Below, piece by piece: positions 40,484-46,596 of a stretch of DNA of 56,118 bases. Source of the DNA: a virus. The stretch spans positions 1-56,118 of IMG/VR virus record IMGVR_UViG_3300028800_000111; one strand, given 5' to 3'. The notes beneath the pieces are model-generated. The model had not been told where the DNA came from. It saw only the letters and a program-made list of their open reading frames with translations, and made no database searches. The position numbers and the translations under genes were made by a program. The number at the start of each line of letters is the position of its first letter. The first letter of the stretch is position 1.

Positions 40484-40777
40484 ATGGATAAGCCGGATTT
40501 GAGCGCGCTTCGCGTTGGTGGCCGCGTCGTATTTGTTGACCCCGTGGCAGTGCAGCATGAAGCGCTCGTAACCGCTGTTTGGGGCAATCCCGCCAATAGC
40601 GTGCCGTGCATCAATATCGTGTTCGTAAGCTCTGACGATAAGATGCAAGACCCGTACGGGCGGCAGATCGAGCGCCAAACTTCGCTGTGCCACCGTTCGG
40701 TCAATCCCGCTCATGGTTTCTATTACATGATGCCGGGAGATACGCCGAACCCGATTGTAGCCGCGTTCGAGAAGTAA
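40484..40777 (+). CDS. Hypothetical protein, 97 aa
   Basis: A very strong ribosome site (AAAGGAGG) precedes the ATG at 40484. Small beta protein (VGGRVVFVDPVAVQHEALVT ... INIVFVSSDDKMQDPYGRQI). High predicted expression; no family recognised. Confidence 0.6.
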   Translation: MDKPDLSALRVGGRVVFVDPVAVQHEALVTAVWGNPANSVPCINIVFVSSDDKMQDPYGRQIERQTSLCHRSVNPAHGFYYMMPGDTPNPIVAAFEK

Positions 40778-40779
40778 AG

Positions 40780-40830
40780 GCGCGGGGCTGGTCGCGGAAC
40801 CGATGAGGGACCACAAACGACTGGCCGCGC
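40780..40830 (+). other. Long hairpin before small exported gene
   Basis: Bases 40780-40794 pair with 40818-40830 (GCGCGG with CCGCGC, then CTGGTCG with CGACTGG using G-U pairs), in the gap between two genes. It may control read-through or the translation start at 40849. Confidence 0.35.
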
Positions 40831-40848
40831 GGCGGAGGCGATAAAGCA

Positions 40849-41229
40849 ATGAAACTCCTGTCAGCAATAACGCTCGTAACACTCTTCGCGTTTACCTGCG
40901 GCGCAGTCAGTCTGCTCACGATCACAAAGACGCCCTATGAAGCCTTCACGTGCGGCGTGGACTTCGCGCAAGTCATCGGATCGGACGGCATGACGCTGCT
41001 CGCTGTGGTGGCCACGGACCCGGTAACCGGCACGGATGTGACCAGCACGTATATCGCAGCGAGCCCGGCGCCCGCGATTGTGCCCGCGACAAGCAAGGTA
41101 GCGTTTCGCGTGCAGGGCGGCGCGAACAACAAGCGCGCAGTGATCGGCGTACGCGTGCAGGACTCGACTACCGGGGATATCTTCGAGGGCCAGATTACAC
41201 TGCAAATCAGCAGCGGAACGGGGCACTAG
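40849..41229 (+). CDS. Small exported protein, 126 aa
   Basis: GGCGGAGG upstream. A Sec signal (MKLLSAITLVTLFAFTCG). The mature part is an Ig-like beta sandwich (LLAVVATDPVTGTDVTSTYI ... VAFRVQGGANNKRAVIGVRV). The gap of one base to the next ATG suggests co-translation. No family recognised. Confidence 0.55.
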   Translation: MKLLSAITLVTLFAFTCGAVSLLTITKTPYEAFTCGVDFAQVIGSDGMTLLAVVATDPVTGTDVTSTYIAASPAPAIVPATSKVAFRVQGGANNKRAVIGVRVQDSTTGDIFEGQITLQISSGTGH

Positions 41230-41230
41230 C

Positions 41231-41407
41231 ATGAGCTTCCTTCGCAAGCTGGCAAGCATCATTCACTTCGGCCCCGACCCCTCGCCGAACGCGGCGTACT
41301 TGCGCGAGATGGAAGCGGAATCACAGCCCGGCCCTGGCGCGCTGGAGTTGCAGCGCAAGACGCGCGAAGCGGAAGAGGCGACACGCGAAGAGGAGCGCCT
41401 ACCGTGA
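41231..41407 (+). CDS. Small charged protein, 58 aa
   Basis: Starts right after the previous stop. MSFLRKLASIIHFGPDPSPN is an amphipathic start, followed by an E/R-rich coiled coil (ALELQRKTREAEEATREEER). Its stop overlaps the next start (GTGA 41404). Unknown. Confidence 0.5.
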   Translation: MSFLRKLASIIHFGPDPSPNAAYLREMEAESQPGPGALELQRKTREAEEATREEERLP

Positions 41408-41562
41408 CGTGGGAGCATGCGTGGCGGGTTGTGGTGGCGACGCATCTGCGCTTGGCCTGCTGGCATCTGCGCCGGTTGCGCGTGTTCGCCGCGTGGGGTT
41501 GCTTTCGCTCGGCGCGGTTTCAGGCGCGGTACGCGTCGGGGTTCGATGAGGTGAATTCATGA
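41404..41562 (+). CDS. Small basic protein, 52 aa
   Basis: GTG start overlapping the previous stop; stop overlapping the next ATG (41559). Arginine- and tryptophan-rich (VTWEHAWRVVVATHLRLACW). Coupling supports it; no family recognised. Confidence 0.4.
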   Translation: MTWEHAWRVVVATHLRLACWHLRRLRVFAAWGCFRSARFQARYASGFDEVNS

Positions 41563-41801
41563 AGACGAAGTGCTTGATTCTCGTGGTGCTGCTGGCCGCG
41601 TGTTTGTGTGCGTGCATCAGCGTGCGGCATCAGCGGGTGAACGTGGTGAACGTGGGCGGGCCGTGCGGGCGCGCGAATGTTAATGGCAAGGACGGGGTCG
41701 CGTGCATTTCGTGCGGGTTCTGTCCGTTGGATAAGACTTGCTGGGTACAAGATGCGTTTGGAGTATTTAATAAGTGCCCAAAGCGGAAATCTAGTAAGTA
41801 A
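41559..41801 (+). CDS. Small cysteine-rich lipoprotein, 80 aa
   Basis: MKTKCLILVVLLAACLCACI has a lipobox (LLAAC), so lipid attachment at Cys15 or Cys19 is likely. The mature part contains CISCGFCPLDKTCW, a disulphide-rich knob. It could be a spanin-like or superinfection-exclusion lipoprotein; the position upstream of lysis genes fits either, without proof. Confidence 0.55.
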   Translation: MKTKCLILVVLLAACLCACISVRHQRVNVVNVGGPCGRANVNGKDGVACISCGFCPLDKTCWVQDAFGVFNKCPKRKSSK

Positions 41802-41806
41802 CGTGA

Positions 41807-41866
41807 TCTTATGTTGGACAACCTTGGGCCTCGGGCGATTCGCGATCAACGAGTACGCCAGTCGCC
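41807..41866 (-). repeat. Dispersed repeat family A, copy 3
   Basis: On the minus strand GGCGACTGGCG ... TTGTCCAACATAAGA with the constant 45-base offset. Together with the adjoining family B copy it fills much of the 305-base gap 41802-42106, which otherwise shows no gene. Confidence 0.75.
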
Positions 41867-41877
41867 TTCGGACTCCT

Positions 41878-41938
41878 AGCCATCGGCCCCACAGAGCCAT
41901 CCACGGCAGCGTGCGAAAGAACGATGCGCGATCCAACA
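41878..41938 (+). repeat. Dispersed repeat family B, copy 1
   Basis: TAGCCATCGGCCCCACAGAG at the left, GATGCGCGATCCAAC at the right. Same ends as the inverted copy at 40375-40436. It lies 11 bases from family A copy 3. Confidence 0.7.
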
Positions 41939-42106
41939 GCCATCTTAGTCAAGGAATCGAAGCGTATCTCTGCTCGATAGAAAGAAGGCAAGTAACACTT
42001 ATCGAACATAGATTATCCGCATAGTACATTCCCGCAAACGACAAGGAACGCGGTGGGAGCCAAAGCAACCAACTCCCGCCGCGATTCCCCAAACGAAAGG
42101 TAAATC

Positions 42107-42673
42107 ATGACAATCAAATCACTCGCTGTAATCACTCTCGCGTCCGTACTGCTCGCTTGCGCGGCATTCGGGCAAACCACTACTCCCGTAACTCCGGTCT
42201 TCCCCAGTTTCCCTATGCCGGTAGGCGTCGCGGCCTTCGCCGAGTTCAATCAACTTGGCAACCCGCGATTCACTCTCGGCGTCTCAGCCATCTACCCGGT
42301 AAGCGGGCAAGCAGGCGTATACGGAACCACTACGGCAGATATCCTGCCGCGAAAGGCCGTAGATCCCGCCACGGGTAAGAGCTTCTACGCGATCCAATCG
42401 AGCGTGCGGCAGGGCTTTCACAAGGACATCCTCGACACGGGACACCTCAGTATCTTGCTCGGCGGCGACATTGGGCCCAGCTTCAGCTCTTCCGGGGGCT
42501 CGGTGAATATCGACTTCTCGACATCGTTTGTTCTCACTCCGGTCTATCAGGTGTCGAAGGCGTTCTCGATCATTGCGCCGGTCCGCGCTCTGTATGTGGC
42601 GGGAGTGGGCTGGAATCCCATCCTCGAGGCGGGCGTGGTCATCAATCTGGCAAGTCTGCCGGCGAAGAAATAG
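42107..42673 (+). CDS. Exported beta-barrel-like protein, 188 aa
   Basis: GAAAGGTAA upstream. A signal peptide (ITLASVLLACAAFG, cut before QTT). The mature part alternates hydrophobic and polar strands (FTLGVSAIYPVSGQAGVYGT, STSFVLTPVYQVSKAFSII, AGVGWNPILEAGVVINLASL), like small outer-membrane barrels of 8 strands. It may change the host surface or help lysis. Inference from pattern only. Confidence 0.55.
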   Translation: MTIKSLAVITLASVLLACAAFGQTTTPVTPVFPSFPMPVGVAAFAEFNQLGNPRFTLGVSAIYPVSGQAGVYGTTTADILPRKAVDPATGKSFYAIQSSVRQGFHKDILDTGHLSILLGGDIGPSFSSSGGSVNIDFSTSFVLTPVYQVSKAFSIIAPVRALYVAGVGWNPILEAGVVINLASLPAKK

Positions 42674-42675
42674 CT

Positions 42676-43068
42676 ATGACCTTCACCCAACTAAAAAGCC
42701 ACGTCGTATTTGTCGTACTCATGGTAGTTGCGATCCTCACCGCGCTGCCGCCTTCGGTGCTCGACGCCATCCCTCCGGACTGGAAGCCATTCGTAGCGGC
42801 CGCTATCTCAATCGCCGTGTGGGCGAAGGGGCAGAAGAACCTGGGAATCAATCCCAACGGCACGCCTGCCGCGCTGCCCTACGCGCCGAGCACGCCCGAA
42901 CTGCTAGGCGCCGCGCAGGCCGCGTATGAGGCGTACCGCGCGCAGTCTGGTGGTAAGTCTCTGGCCACGGGCGCGCCCATTCCGGACTGGTCAAAGCTGT
43001 CTGAGGCGATTCAGCAAGGCTGGCAGGTCGCGGCATCCGCCGCCAAGGCGCATGAGGGCGCGGCGTGA
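42676..43068 (+). CDS. Holin-like membrane protein, 130 aa
   Basis: One clear transmembrane helix (VVFVVLMVVAILTAL, residues 11-25) and a second hydrophobic stretch (PFVAAAISIAVWA), then a polar alanine-rich tail. Two bases after the barrel gene, and its end overlaps the endolysin GTG by four bases. A holin or antiholin is likely from context. Confidence 0.55.
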   Translation: MTFTQLKSHVVFVVLMVVAILTALPPSVLDAIPPDWKPFVAAAISIAVWAKGQKNLGINPNGTPAALPYAPSTPELLGAAQAAYEAYRAQSGGKSLATGAPIPDWSKLSEAIQQGWQVAASAAKAHEGAA

Positions 43069-43493
43069 TCCAGGATCAATACCCCAACGTCCTGCTGGCC
43101 CTCTGCCTCTGGCGTGAGGCGCGCGGCCAGTCGCTCGAAGTGAAGCGCGCGATCCGTTGGGTGATTCTCAACCGCGTGGCGCATCCCAGCGGGCCGTTCG
43201 TGGCGTGCAGGGACCTCGTGTCAACGATCCTCTGCCCGCGTCAGTTCTCGTCGTTCAATGCGGGCGATCCGAATGCCGCGAAGATGCCGAGTCCCAAGAA
43301 TCCGGCGGACTGGGCTGCATGGCTTGCGTGCTGCGCGGTGGTCGACGAGCCCACCGAAGACGCGAGCGGAGCTTCGCTCGACACGACGGGCGGCGCAAAT
43401 TACTACTTCGATACATCCATCCAGCCGCCCGCGTGGGCTGATCCGCTGAAGCTCACCAAGCAAATCGATACGACGCGATTCTACAAGCTGTAG
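43065..43493 (+). CDS. Endolysin, SleB-type cell-wall hydrolase, 142 aa
   Basis: LALCLWREARGQSLEVKRAI ... RWVILNRV is the hallmark of the Hydrolase_2/SleB family (catalytic Glu in WREARG), with CRDLVSTILCPRQFSSFN and GANYYFDTSIQPPAWA later on, which form the usual substrate cleft. It cuts glycan strands of peptidoglycan. No signal peptide, so it needs a holin, and two candidates flank it. GTG start coupled to the gene before. Confidence 0.85.
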   Translation: MIQDQYPNVLLALCLWREARGQSLEVKRAIRWVILNRVAHPSGPFVACRDLVSTILCPRQFSSFNAGDPNAAKMPSPKNPADWAAWLACCAVVDEPTEDASGASLDTTGGANYYFDTSIQPPAWADPLKLTKQIDTTRFYKL

Positions 43494-43500
43494 GAGGCTC

Positions 43501-43983
43501 GTGAAACAGTCCATGCGCAAACTCTTCGCTATCTCGCTGCCAGGTGCGGCCTCCTGGTTTCTGGGGGTGTACGCGTCTGTGCTCGCCAGTATCCCCCTCG
43601 CTGTTCAGACCTACATGCTATTGGCGGTCGCGGACTGGATTGTGGGCGCTGTCAATGCGGGCCTGCGCGGCGTGTTTTGTATTCGGGAATCGGTGGAGGG
43701 GCTGTGGCGGAAGGTGATGACGCTGATTTTGATTGGCGTGGCGCATCACATCATGACGCCGCTGCATTTGCCGCTCGATGTGCCGAACACGATTGCGGTA
43801 GCCTTCGTGATTAATGAGGCGATTTCCATCGTGCTGAATATGGCCGATGCGGGGCTGCCGATTCCTCCAGCGTTGGTTGAGATCCTCGCGCAGATGCGCA
43901 AGTATACGGGCCGTGGGAAGAGTGGCAAGCAGGTGCGCGCCGAGATCGACGGGCAAGGGCAGTCGTCCGAGGATGTGGCTTGA
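43501..43983 (+). CDS. Phage holin (holin 4 family-like), 160 aa
   Basis: GTG with AGGAGG just upstream. Three hydrophobic segments (SWFLGVYASVLASIPLAVQT, YMLLAVADWIVGAVNAGL, VMTLILIGVAHHIM) and the motif INEAISIVLNMADAGLPIPP with a charged tail are those of the phage holin / toxin-secretion family. It directly follows the endolysin. Confidence 0.8.
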   Translation: MKQSMRKLFAISLPGAASWFLGVYASVLASIPLAVQTYMLLAVADWIVGAVNAGLRGVFCIRESVEGLWRKVMTLILIGVAHHIMTPLHLPLDVPNTIAVAFVINEAISIVLNMADAGLPIPPALVEILAQMRKYTGRGKSGKQVRAEIDGQGQSSEDVA

Positions 43984-44047
43984 AGCGTCGTGTCATCTGG
44001 TACACCGATGGCCGCTCACACTGGTCCGTACCGTTCAGGAGGTCCCA

Positions 44048-44209
44048 TTGTTTTACGATCATTCGCGATTCCAGGCGTTCTGCCAGCATTGCTTTCAGGT
44101 GTTTGAGGAAGATTCGGCGGTGGATGCAATCCGCTTGGTCGAAGCGCATGAGCGGAAGCAGCACGCGGTAGCCGATCCTTCCGAAGAATTACGCGCGCGC
44201 GTAAAGTGA
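44048..44209 (+). CDS. C2H2-like zinc-finger protein, 53 aa, TTG start
   Basis: A perfect AGGAGG (44037-44042) lies five bases before TTG 44048, which opens a short frame: FCQHCFQVFEEDSAVD ... LVEAHERKQH gives C-x2-C and H-x4-H, a zinc finger. The 3' end is read through palindrome copy 3 (EELRARVK). The unusual TTG start is decided by the ribosome site. Function unknown. Confidence 0.6.
   Translation: MFYDHSRFQAFCQHCFQVFEEDSAVDAIRLVEAHERKQHAVADPSEELRARVK
44189..44204. promoter_or_regulatory. 16-bp palindrome TTACGCGCGCGCGTAA, copy 3
   Basis: A perfect palindrome inside the last codons of the zinc-finger gene. It ends 11 bases before the GTG of the next small membrane protein. Confidence 0.65.
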
Positions 44210-44215
44210 TCTCTC

Positions 44216-44392
44216 GTGGAGTGGCTCGATTGGGCATTTGCGCAGGCTGTGCTGGTGTTTACAGCGCTGCTGGTGGGCTTGATAGCAGGCGGCGAGCTTA
44301 CGTTGGTGGCGGTGCTGCTGCTGCGAGGCCGTGTGCGGATATTGGTGCGAAGGAGTAACGATGCCGAGTCAAAAGCAGACGATGCAAGCTGA
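44216..44392 (+). CDS. Small membrane protein, 58 aa
   Basis: GTG at 44216: VEWLDWAFAQAVLVFTALLV then GLIAGGELTLVAVLLLRGRV gives one long or two short membrane helices and a basic, then acidic tail. No ribosome site; the palindrome takes its place. It overlaps the next gene by 32 bases. A lysis accessory such as an i-spanin is possible. Confidence 0.45.
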   Translation: MEWLDWAFAQAVLVFTALLVGLIAGGELTLVAVLLLRGRVRILVRRSNDAESKADDAS

Positions 44393-44600
44393 CACTATGC
44401 GGGAGCTTCAGCGGCAGTTACACGATACCGCGTGGAGCGCTTATCCCGAAGATGCGCAGCGCGTGCTGTACTTGGCGCTGAAGGCATTCTGCGCATCGAG
44501 AGGCGGGGCGTTGAATGAGTCGGAGGCGGTGTGGATTCCGATGCGGGATAAGAAGGTTTGCATGCTGGATATTGTCTTACTGAAAGAGGGTAAGGTCTAG
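44361..44600 (+). CDS. Hypothetical protein, 79 aa
   Basis: AAGGAG five bases before the ATG at 44361. Helical N-terminus (DTMRELQRQLHDTAWSAYPE) and a beta end (VWIPMRDKKVCMLDIVLLKE). No family recognised. Confidence 0.5.
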   Translation: MPSQKQTMQADTMRELQRQLHDTAWSAYPEDAQRVLYLALKAFCASRGGALNESEAVWIPMRDKKVCMLDIVLLKEGKV

Positions 44601-44608
44601 GTTCGGTC

Positions 44609-44788
44609 ATGATCGATCCGAAGTGGAAAGAGAAGCCCGTGCGTGAGTTAGTGAAGGAGTGTAAGGCTGATGGGACGATTCTTCAGTCGAAAACGCTCAT
44701 TGGTTTTTATGTTGAACGACCCAGGGATCTTGCGATTCACGATCAACGAGTACGCCAGTCGCCTTCGGATGTTAGCCGGGCGGAATAA
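44609..44788 (+). CDS. Hypothetical protein read through a repeat, 59 aa
   Basis: MIDPKWKEKPVRELVKECKA ... LIGFYVERPRDLA then residues derived from family A copy 4. A plausible short gene whose second half comes from the repeat. Low certainty. Confidence 0.35.
   Translation: MIDPKWKEKPVRELVKECKADGTILQSKTLIGFYVERPRDLAIHDQRVRQSPSDVSRAE
44704..44763 (-). repeat. Dispersed repeat family A, copy 4
   Basis: On the minus strand GGCGACTGGCG ... CGTTCAACATAAAA with the constant 45-base offset; its first 31 bases are nearly the same as in copy 3 (one difference). It lies next to the toxin-antitoxin pair. Confidence 0.7.
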
Positions 44789-44794
44789 AGCTCT

Positions 44795-45205
44795 CTACAA
44801 GAACAATTCCGCCGGCACGCGGAAGAACTCGGCGAGCTTGCGGATATGGGCCTTGCTTGGCTCTCGTTTGCCGTTGATGACGTCGGACGCCACGCTGCGG
44901 GAGCCGAAGATCGGCAGGAGGTCCACTTGCTTGAGGCCGCGGTTCTCCATCAGTACGCGGACGATGCGATCTGGCGTGGTTTCGGGCAGCTTGTGGTGCT
45001 TGTCGTCGTAATCCTGGACGAGAACCGAGAGCATCGCTGCAAGCGCTTGTTCCTCGGGAGTGGAATTTTCTTTGAAGTCGAGTTCTTCCATCTGCTCTGT
45101 CAGGCGGTCAAACTCTTCGTCGTTTTCGATGGCCTTGGGAATTACGGCGCCGCAAAGCCGCCCGTATTTCGCTGGATTCAGAACGCTCATGCCCATTTTC
45201 TCCAC
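44795..45205 (-). CDS. higA: HigA-type antitoxin, 136 aa
   Basis: The C-terminal half is an XRE helix-turn-helix (VLMENRGLKQVDLLPIFGSR ... SVASDVINGKREPSKAHIRK), the N-terminal half an acidic helical part. It overlaps the toxin gene by 19 bases, in the toxin-first order usual for HigBA. It neutralises HigB and represses the operon through the palindrome at 45499-45513. Starts further in (45196, 45190) are possible. Confidence 0.85.
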   Translation of the reverse strand: MEKMGMSVLNPAKYGRLCGAVIPKAIENDEEFDRLTEQMEELDFKENSTPEEQALAAMLSVLVQDYDDKHHKLPETTPDRIVRVLMENRGLKQVDLLPIFGSRSVASDVINGKREPSKAHIRKLAEFFRVPAELFL

Positions 45206-45489
45206 TCCTTTCGATCATACTCTTTGTGCGTCAGCAGCGCTTTTACGTAAAGCTGTTGTGCGGCAAACGAAACCGTCGCGATGAGGCGATAGCGATTATG
45301 CCGGATGTTAAACACCAGCACTTTACCGACCTGATCCACCGACGGGTAATCGTCCTGCACCTCCGCTAGCCGCGTCCAATGCGCCCGCCGTGCTACGTGA
45401 AACCAAATGTTCAGTTCAGCGTTAACGTCCAGATCGACCTTTTGCGATTCCGCCAGCTTGTCGAGTCCGCGCTTGCTGATGACGTTCAC
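45187..45489 (-). CDS. higB: HigB-type toxin, 100 aa
   Basis: MNVISKRGLDKLAESQ ... WFHVARRAHWTRLAEVQDDY ... KVLVFNIRHNRYRLIATVSF ... YVKALLTHKEYDRKEW has every block of the HigB mRNA interferase family, including the closing ThxEYd region and central RL. It cuts mRNA at the ribosome. The GTG start lies six bases after the -10 box, so the mRNA is probably nearly leaderless. A stability or defence gene carried by the prophage. Confidence 0.87.
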   Translation of the reverse strand: MNVISKRGLDKLAESQKVDLDVNAELNIWFHVARRAHWTRLAEVQDDYPSVDQVGKVLVFNIRHNRYRLIATVSFAAQQLYVKALLTHKEYDRKEWRKWA

Positions 45490-45495
45490 ATTCAG

Positions 45496-45524
45496 ATATT
45501 AGCATTATGCTAACACGACTGCAA
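45496..45524 (-). promoter_or_regulatory. higBA promoter and operator
   Basis: Minus strand: -35 TTGCAG (45519-45524), 17-base spacer, -10 TAATAT (45496-45501). The inverted repeat TTAGCAT-A-ATGCTAA (45499-45513) covers the spacer and touches the -10, as expected of a HigA autorepressor site. Confidence 0.7.
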
Positions 45525-45539
45525 GCATTTTGCGAACAC

Positions 45540-45917
45540 CTACGCCGCGCGCCTCTCGCGCCACTCGCGATTGAGCCGCGCCACGATGCGCCGGTAATTC
45601 AGCCTGTACTTGCGCGCGAAGCTCTGGCAGCCGATCTGGTGATACTCGCGATGCTCTTCGGGCGTCAACGGAATGCACGTCAAATCCGACGCTTTCATGC
45701 TCATGCCGCCGTCCATCCCGACGTGAGCAGCTTCGCATGGTCCGCGTCCTGACACCACGGAAGGAAGTGACCGAACCCAGGACTTGTAGTCTTCATCCCT
45801 GGCCGGGCCTTTCCGTGGCGGTCCTGGACGCGGGCCGATGCGCTCGGATTGCGGGAGTTTCCGGCCGTGGATCTTCCAGGCCAAGTACGCTTCGAGTTGT
45901 TTTCCGAATAGAGGCAT
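45540..45917 (-). CDS. HNH-like nuclease (DUF968-type), 125 aa
   Basis: CEAAHVGMDGGMSMKASDLT ... CIPLTPEEHREYHQ is the compact HNH motif of the phage DUF968 / Ref-like family (His, then D, then H...H), used in recombination or DNA processing. The start at 45917 gives a normal N-terminus (MPLFGKQLEAYLAWKIHGRK). The start codon lies two bases from that of the opposite-strand gene. Confidence 0.65.
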   Translation of the reverse strand: MPLFGKQLEAYLAWKIHGRKLPQSERIGPRPGPPRKGPARDEDYKSWVRSLPSVVSGRGPCEAAHVGMDGGMSMKASDLTCIPLTPEEHREYHQIGCQSFARKYRLNYRRIVARLNREWRERRAA

Positions 45918-45919
45918 AA

Positions 45920-46108
45920 ATGAAAACCGGTCACAAGAAACAAGCCAACGGCCACGGCGGCCCGCGCCGCGCCTCGCTCTGCAACTGCAACGCGTGCATC
46001 GCCAACTGGCGCGCGCTTTCGCAGGCGCTCGGCGGCAAGGCGGCGGCGGATCGGCTAGCCGAAGAATGCACGGAGCCGCGCGAATCATGCTCTGGATCAT
46101 CGCGGTAA
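45920..46108 (+). CDS. Small cysteine-containing protein, 62 aa
   Basis: MKTGHKKQANGHGGPRRASL then CNCNACIANW, a C-x-C-x2-C site, and a helical end. AGAGG lies seven bases upstream. It overlaps the next mini-gene by 22 bases. Unknown. Confidence 0.45.
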   Translation: MKTGHKKQANGHGGPRRASLCNCNACIANWRALSQALGGKAAADRLAEECTEPRESCSGSSR

Positions 46109-46173
46109 TCGCCTTCATCGCCCTCTGCTTCGCGGGCGTGCTGGTGCTGCTCTTCGGGTGTGAGATCCGCTAA
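46087..46173 (+). CDS. 28-residue membrane peptide
   Basis: MLWIIAVIAFIALCFAGVLV then LLFGCEIR: a single transmembrane helix with a charged end. The next mini-gene starts directly after the stop. Confidence 0.4.
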   Translation: MLWIIAVIAFIALCFAGVLVLLFGCEIR

Positions 46174-46266
46174 ATGCTGCTCGCCCGCGTCATTCTCGTT
46201 GGCCTGGCCGCGCTCGGCGCGCTCGCGTGCCTCGTGGTGCTCGCGGGCGCGAACGGGCGGCGCTGA
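46174..46266 (+). CDS. 30-residue membrane peptide
   Basis: MLLARVILVGLAALGALACL then VVLAGANGRR: a single transmembrane helix with a basic end. It begins at the base after the previous stop and ends at the base before the next ATG. Paired with the peptide above. Confidence 0.4.
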   Translation: MLLARVILVGLAALGALACLVVLAGANGRR

Positions 46267-46596
46267 ATGGCCGATCACGAACCAGAGGGCCGCGCGGGGC
46301 TTTGCAGCCAGTGCGTAAGCCGCGTGTGCTCGCACGCGGGCTGCAACCCGGCGCCACGCCTCACGCCGCGTCAGGCGGAGCTAATCCTACTGCTCGGCAA
46401 GGGACTGAACAATGCAGACATCGCGGCAGTGACGCGCTACCGCTACGGCACGATTAAGCAGATGCTGGCGCAACTTTTCGCGGAACTTCGGCTCGCGAAT
46501 CGCTTGGAGTTGGCGATGTGGGGCCATCGGCATCGGGAAGAATTGGCAGCGATGCTCGATGCGATTGCATTTGAGCGCTCGCTGCCGAAGGGTTAG
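46267..46596 (+). CDS. LuxR-type HTH regulator with Cys-rich start, 109 aa
   Basis: Residues 35-95 (RLTPRQAELILLLGKGLNNA, then DIAAVTRYRYGTIKQMLAQL) are a LuxR/GerE DNA-binding domain (L-T-x-R-Q, then G...N-x-x-I-A, then the T-x-K recognition helix). The first 30 residues have CSQCVSRVCSHAGC, a possible metal or redox sensor in place of the usual receiver domain. Its end overlaps the end of the leftward operon by three bases. Confidence 0.7.
   Translation: MADHEPEGRAGLCSQCVSRVCSHAGCNPAPRLTPRQAELILLLGKGLNNADIAAVTRYRYGTIKQMLAQLFAELRLANRLELAMWGHRHREELAAMLDAIAFERSLPKG

Noticed and set aside
40780-40830. Hammerhead ribozyme suspected in the hairpin (CCGATGAG ... AAAC)
   Set aside because: The core needs CUGAUGA and GAAA with three stems; one core base is changed and the second core strand is missing.
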